The notes under the pieces: model-generated
Told to the model about the DNA's origin: nothing
Seen by the model: only the letters and a program-made list of their open reading frames with translations
Database searches by the model: none
In this document: in pieces, positions 34,117-37,824 of the stretch
Numbering within the stretch: position 1 is the stretch's first letter
How the letters are laid out: the number at the start of each line of letters is the position of its first letter
From: Microvirga sp.
GTDB lineage: Bacteria > Pseudomonadota > Alphaproteobacteria > Rhizobiales > Beijerinckiaceae
Assembly (NCBI RefSeq): GCF_014699075.1
Contig: NZ_JACXAB010000038.1
Location: 1-37,824 of the forward strand
Direction of reading: 5' to 3'
DNA length: 37,824 nt
Program-made: the position numbers and the translations under genes

Positions 34117-34901
34117 GTCGTCGCGCCCTGATCGGCCACACCGGGTTTGTAGGATCCAATCTTCGTCGGGACGGCAAGTACACTGATTTCTATAATTCCT
34201 CCAACTTCTCTGAGATGGCCGGCGAGACCTATGATGAAGTCGTCTGCGCCGGCATCTCGGCGACGAAGTGGCTCGCTAATAAGGAACCAGCGCAGGACTG
34301 GCTGGAGATTCAAAAGCTACTCGATGTCCTCACGCAAACGACGACCAAGCGCTTCGTTCTGATCTCAACCATTGATGTTTACCCTGAACCGTCTCAGCCG
34401 CTCACAGAGGATGCGGCGCTCGGCGACCTTGCAAACCACGCCTATGGACGCCATCGCCTCGCGGTCGAGTCATGGGTTCAGGAACGGTTCCGAGACAATC
34501 TCATCGTGCGGCTTCCTGCTTTATTCGGACAAGGTCTAAAGAAGAACGCACTTTATGATCTCTTGAACGACAATGGTGTCGATAGGATCAACCCAGCCGG
34601 CGCCTTCCAGTGGTATCCAGTTTCCCGTTTGAATGAAGACCTTGCCCGAGCCTCAGTTGCGGATTTGCGGCTTGTGAACCTCTTTACGGCGCCACTTCTT
34701 ATGCGTGACATCATCGAAACCTTCTTCCCTGGTGCTCAGGTTGGGCCCTTTGCTCTTCCCGCACCGAAGTATAATCTGCGCACCCAGCATGCAGAGTTCT
34801 TTGGAGGGCGAGACGGCTTCGTGATGAATGCCGATGAAGTTTTAGCTGCACTCCACACCTATATCGATGGCGTGCGCCATATGCGTGCGGCTGCGGTCTG
34901 A
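34113..34901 (+). CDS. Short NAD(P)-dependent sugar epimerase/reductase (SDR)
   Basis: The 262-residue protein has a Rossmann start ALIGHTGFVGSNL (5-17) and FVLISTIDVYPEP, where Ser/Thr85-86 match the SDR catalytic Ser/Thr. The active-site Tyr is in HAYGRHRLAVESW: Tyr111 is present, but the Lys of YxxxK is Arg115. It is shorter than usual extended SDRs. It could reduce or epimerise a nucleotide sugar or serve as a 4-keto reductase. Resemblance to RmlD (missing from the rml genes) is weak. It overlaps the upstream gene by ATGA and is 11 bases from the next gene. Confidence 0.78.
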   Translation: MSRRALIGHTGFVGSNLRRDGKYTDFYNSSNFSEMAGETYDEVVCAGISATKWLANKEPAQDWLEIQKLLDVLTQTTTKRFVLISTIDVYPEPSQPLTEDAALGDLANHAYGRHRLAVESWVQERFRDNLIVRLPALFGQGLKKNALYDLLNDNGVDRINPAGAFQWYPVSRLNEDLARASVADLRLVNLFTAPLLMRDIIETFFPGAQVGPFALPAPKYNLRTQHAEFFGGRDGFVMNADEVLAALHTYIDGVRHMRAAAV

Positions 34902-34912
34902 CGAGGGCAAGA

Positions 34913-35758
34913 ATGGGAGCTGTTCCAGCACAGTACCGGCAGCTGTCGGTTTCAAATATCGCGTGGCCCTCTGATCAGGATGACGAGGCTCTTGAGGTCG
35001 TTAGAGACCTAGGGTTCGACGGAGTCGAACTAGCTCCGGCGAAGGTCTTCGGGGACATACACTCTGTCCCGTTAGAAATTGTGAGAACGTATCGTCGCAA
35101 GATTGAGGATAAAGGGCTCCTGGTGTCGGCACTCCAAGCGATCCTGTTCGGAGTGCAGGGAGCTCACCTATTCGAAAGCTCAGAAACCCGAGAGCGAATG
35201 GCCGTTCATCTCGGACGGGTGGCAGAAATTGCCGGAGCTTTGGGCGCGCGCGCCTGCGTCTTCGGATCACCAACTTTGCGGGATCCGGGATCCCTTCCCA
35301 TCGCGACGGCCCTGGAGATCGCCGTGACATTCTTTCAGCGGGTGGCACCGCATTTCGCGTCGCAAGGCGTGGATCTCTGTTTCGAAGCGAATCCTCCACT
35401 ATATCAATGCCGCTTTGTGACACGAACCCAGGAAGCCTTCGATCTTGTCGAGCGGGTGAACATGCCTGGCGTCGCTATGCAACTCGACACAGGGACGATC
35501 TTTGCCAACGGAGAGGATCCGGGGATCATCCAGCAGGTAGAGCACCGCATCGGCCACTTTCATGTGAGCGAGCCCAATCTTATGCCGACTGGCGCCACTG
35601 GCGTCGACCACGCTGCTGTCGCTGAAGTTCTACAGAACTCAACATATCCGCACTGGATCTCCATCGAAATGAGGGCGGCAGGCGACTGGATCAGAGATCT
35701 ACAGCGAGCCTACGCCTTGGCCCATTCTCTCTATCGCGGGACGCGCACCACCACATGA
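34913..35758 (+). CDS. Xylose-isomerase-like TIM barrel sugar isomerase/epimerase
   Basis: The 281-residue protein matches the sugar-phosphate isomerase/epimerase (AP endonuclease 2-like) superfamily. It starts LSVSNIAWPSDQDDEALEVV and GFDGVELAPAKVFGD. Metal-binding positions can be read: Glu158 in LCFEANPP, Asp192 in MQLDTGTIF, His217 in GHFHVSEPNL and Glu252 in ISIEMR. It likely isomerises or epimerises a sugar or a keto intermediate. Within this operon it may act with the SDR and the FAD enzyme on one substrate (inference). GAGGGCAAGA before ATG 34913 is a good ribosome site. Confidence 0.85.
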   Translation: MGAVPAQYRQLSVSNIAWPSDQDDEALEVVRDLGFDGVELAPAKVFGDIHSVPLEIVRTYRRKIEDKGLLVSALQAILFGVQGAHLFESSETRERMAVHLGRVAEIAGALGARACVFGSPTLRDPGSLPIATALEIAVTFFQRVAPHFASQGVDLCFEANPPLYQCRFVTRTQEAFDLVERVNMPGVAMQLDTGTIFANGEDPGIIQQVEHRIGHFHVSEPNLMPTGATGVDHAAVAEVLQNSTYPHWISIEMRAAGDWIRDLQRAYALAHSLYRGTRTTT

Positions 35759-36558
35759 CAAGTCAGCTATCAGTTCATATTCCCGCAGATTGGGCTATTC
35801 CAGATTATGAAGAGACCGTGCTCGAGGCGCGGTCCGGCCGCTACGCGTTAGTTATTCCCGTTATCAACGAGGGAGAGCGAATCCGCGATCAACTGCGAAC
35901 AATCCAAAGTCTCGCTCTTCCAGTTGATGTTATCATTGCCGATGGTGGTTCCACCGACGGGTCACTCAGTCCTGATTTTTTGCGCACCGCCGGTGTCAAT
36001 ACACTTCTGATAAAACGTGGCAAGGGGCGGCTTAGTGCGCAGCTGCGTATGGCATATGCATGGGTTCTGGCACGTGGCTATGAAGGCGTGATTACCGTGG
36101 ACGGCAACGGCAAGGACGGTGTTGAGGCAATTCGCCTGTTCATGAGCGCTCTAGATGAGGGCTATGACATTGTCCAAGGCTCACGTTACAAGCCAGGCGG
36201 CGAAGCAGTGAATACACCTTTTGATCGCCAAGTCGCAGGTAAGTTCATTCACGCTCCGCTCATAAGCTTGGCTGCACGTTATAGGTTTACGGACACTACA
36301 AATGGCTTCCGTGCTTATTCGGAACGAGTACTCCGGGACTCTCGTGTAGCGCCGTTCCGCGATGTCTTCATGGATTATAATCTCCTCTTCTATCTCTCGG
36401 TACGCATCCCGCAGCTCGGTTATCGGGCTTGCGAAGTGCCAGTAAGGCGTTGGTACCCTCCAGAAGGTAGAACGCCTACCAAAATTGCTGGTTTACGTGG
36501 TCGACTTGCCATGCTCCGCGAATTGTTCGATGCAGTTCGGGGACGCTTCGCACCGTAG
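35755..36558 (+). CDS. Family 2 glycosyltransferase (DPM1-like, soluble)
   Basis: The 267-residue GT-A enzyme shows ALVIPVINEGERIRDQL, VDVIIADGGSTDGSL, the acidic metal-site region VITVDGNGKDGVEAI, VQGSRYKPGGEAVNTP and FTDTTNGFRAYSERVL (the DxTxGFRA block of DPM1-type enzymes). No membrane helix is present. It probably forms a polyprenyl-phosphate sugar that the GtrA-like protein would flip. It is the last gene of the operon and starts in an ATGA overlap with the isomerase. It keeps the motifs that the GtrB-like protein two genes upstream has lost. Confidence 0.85.
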   Translation: MTSQLSVHIPADWAIPDYEETVLEARSGRYALVIPVINEGERIRDQLRTIQSLALPVDVIIADGGSTDGSLSPDFLRTAGVNTLLIKRGKGRLSAQLRMAYAWVLARGYEGVITVDGNGKDGVEAIRLFMSALDEGYDIVQGSRYKPGGEAVNTPFDRQVAGKFIHAPLISLAARYRFTDTTNGFRAYSERVLRDSRVAPFRDVFMDYNLLFYLSVRIPQLGYRACEVPVRRWYPPEGRTPTKIAGLRGRLAMLRELFDAVRGRFAP

Positions 36559-36680
36559 GCCGCTCGATGGATTAATCTTTTTGATTATAAGACGACCGTT
36601 CCGGGATGATTTGTTCAGGTAGGGACCTGACTAGGTTGAGTCGGATCAGGTTGATTGGGAAACGCTAGAGCATCGGACGG

Positions 36681-37371
36681 CTAAAAGGACGCATAGCCGG
36701 CAGCTTTGAGGAAGTTCCAGAATTCTTGCGGCTCGAACAAGTCGCAGATGTCGCCGAGGGCGCGCCAGAGCGCGTCGAAGGTTCGGGCCTCGGCCTTGCG
36801 CAGGTGCGCTTTGATCTTGGCGAAGGCCTGTTCAATGGGATTAAGGTCGGGCGAATAAGCCGGTAGAAACAGGAACCAGGCTCCGCGTCGCTTTAGGCAC
36901 TGAGCGGCTTTTTCGCTCTTGTGGACGGCGAGGTCGTCGAGGATCACCACATCCCCTGTTCTGAGGGTCGGCGCGGGCTGTGTCTCGATGTAAGCCTCGA
37001 ACGCCAACCGGGTGATCGGACCATCGATTACCCACGACGCGCTCAGCTCATGACAGCGCAGACCGGCTAAGAACGTGTGGGTTTTCCAGTGACCGAAGTG
37101 CGCGCTCATGCTCAGCCAGCAGCCTTGCGGCGAGTTATGGCATGGTGATGACCGGCTCGGCTTCAACCGTCTGGATCAGGAAAGTCTCATAAGCCACCAG
37201 CTTGCCGCCTCCCGGCGGGCGGCCCTGACGGGCCGGCGCGAGGGAGCCAGACTGCCGCTGGCGCTGCATCAGCTTGATGGCGCAGCTGTCGCTGACCCCA
37301 AAGTGGCGGGCTGCTGCCCGGCAGGAATGGCCCGCCTCGACAAAGGCCGCCACCCGCACGCGCAGATCCAA
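36681..37371 (-). mobile_element. IS630-family element remnant with internal deletion
   Basis: The upstream frame (37371-37135) encodes the helix-turn-helix half (FVEAGHSCRAAARHFGVSDS, RQGRPPGGGKLVAY) to VEAEPVITMP-stop-LAARLLAEHE. It then jumps near 37105 into SAHFGHWKTHTFLAGLRCHE of the catalytic half, which runs in another frame to 36681 (VILDDLAVHKSEKAAQCLKR, FLPAYSPDLNPIEQAFAKIK). The middle part, including the first catalytic Asp (FIDET), is gone. Exact tips were not identified. Confidence 0.82.
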
Positions 37372-37449
37372 GGAGAAGCTAATGGGATGGACCGGCCGTG
37401 CTTACCGGCGCACCCTGCAGCAGGGGCGCCTAGCACAAGGACTTGAGCC

Positions 37450-37764
37450 ATGCCCACAGCTCCGCTTTACCAAGTCGCCACTCTTGGGATCGACATCGGC
37501 AAGAACAGCTTCCACCTGATCGGTCTGGATGTTCGCGGCGCCATTGTCCTGCGCCAAAAGCTCTCGCGCGGCCAGGTCGAGGCTCGGCTGGCCAACATGC
37601 CGGCCTGCCTGATTGGCATGGAGGCCTGTGTTGGCGCCCATCATCTCAGCCGTCAGTTGCTGGCGCTGGGCCATGACGTGAAGCTGATCCCTGCCCAATT
37701 CGTGAAGCCCTTCCGCAAGAGCCACAAGAACGATTTCCGTGATGCTGATACCAAGTCCCACTGA
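37450..37764 (+). pseudogene. IS110-family transposase, N-terminal fragment
   Basis: From ATG 37450 the frame encodes ATLGIDIGKNSFHLIGLDVR (first Asp of the DEDD RuvC-like domain), MEACVGAHHLSRQLLALGHD and KPFRKSHKNDFRDAD, then stops after TKSH. IS110 transposases run to about 340 residues, so only the DEDD N-terminus remains. The sequence from 37765 to the window end does not continue it in any obvious frame. Confidence 0.85.
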
Positions 37765-37824
37765 TCAGCATTGGTGAGCCCAGTCGCGCAGGCCAATGGA
37801 CATGATGAGCCAAGGCCGTTCGGT

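Noticed and set aside
36559..36680. AATC-TTTTT-GATT as a terminator after the operon
   Set aside because: The stem is only four base pairs and AT-rich, with no T-run beyond it; too weak to call.
37765..37824. Continuation of the IS110 transposase to the window end
   Set aside because: After the stop at 37764 no frame gives the expected IS110 middle region, so no further coding call was made.

Overview
The window looks like a surface-polysaccharide island from an alphaproteobacterium, probably of the Hyphomicrobiales (Rhizobiales) and perhaps Methylobacteriaceae such as Microvirga or Methylobacterium. This placement is inferred from three things: the RTX protein with a C-terminal YY..N..V..AGID..HY..YGWREGRDPN unit, the repertoire of insertion sequences (IS427-type IS5, IS66, IS3, IS630, IS110), and the style of the glycosyltransferase fusions. 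No rRNA, tRNA or CRISPR array was seen.

Layout. (1) 1-3603, minus: a long secreted modular protein cut by the left edge. It has an AlgE-type mannuronan C5-epimerase-like beta-helix module, then RTX calcium-binding repeats, then cadherin-like repeats. (2) 3604-5017: mostly gene-free, with a possible decayed LytTR DNA-binding domain. (3) 5018-7813, plus: an ABC polysaccharide exporter pair (Wzm/Wzt) and a stand-alone RgpF-domain protein. (4) 8029-11312, minus: a WbsX-RgpF fusion coupled to a methyltransferase. (5) 11763-14366, plus: a double GT4 glycosyltransferase. (6) 14370-17620: an intact-looking IS427-type IS, a decayed IS630-like start, and an IS66 transposase remnant split by a 1487-bp IS5/IS1182-like element. 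(7) 17630-19122, plus: the tail of a lost gene and a methyltransferase. (8) 19229-20966: half an IS5 element abutting a complete IS3 element. (9) 20976-26768, minus: an NAD-dependent sugar epimerase, a methyltransferase-GT4-GT2 trifunctional protein and a polytopic membrane protein. (10) 26835-27617: IS3 and IS481-like debris. (11) 27618-30422, minus: rmlB, rmlC and rmlA of dTDP-rhamnose synthesis, with no rmlD. (12) 30566-31432: a decayed IS5-family element holding a REP-like palindrome. (13) 31617-36558, plus: a tightly coupled six-gene operon (GtrA flippase, FAD oxidoreductase, GtrB-like protein without its catalytic aspartates, short SDR, TIM-barrel isomerase, GT2). (14) 36681-37824: an internally deleted IS630 and the start of an IS110 element.

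How the parts may work together (inference): rmlABC would supply a dTDP-6-deoxysugar, the RgpF/WbsX, GT4 and GT2 enzymes would assemble a rhamnose-containing glycan, the methyltransferases would decorate it, and Wzm/Wzt would export it. The epimerase-like RTX protein would act outside the cell on an exopolysaccharide. The six-gene operon resembles a GtrA/GtrB glycan-decoration module but carries an oxidoreductase, an SDR and an isomerase not part of the classical gtr system. It is the best candidate here for an undescribed pathway.
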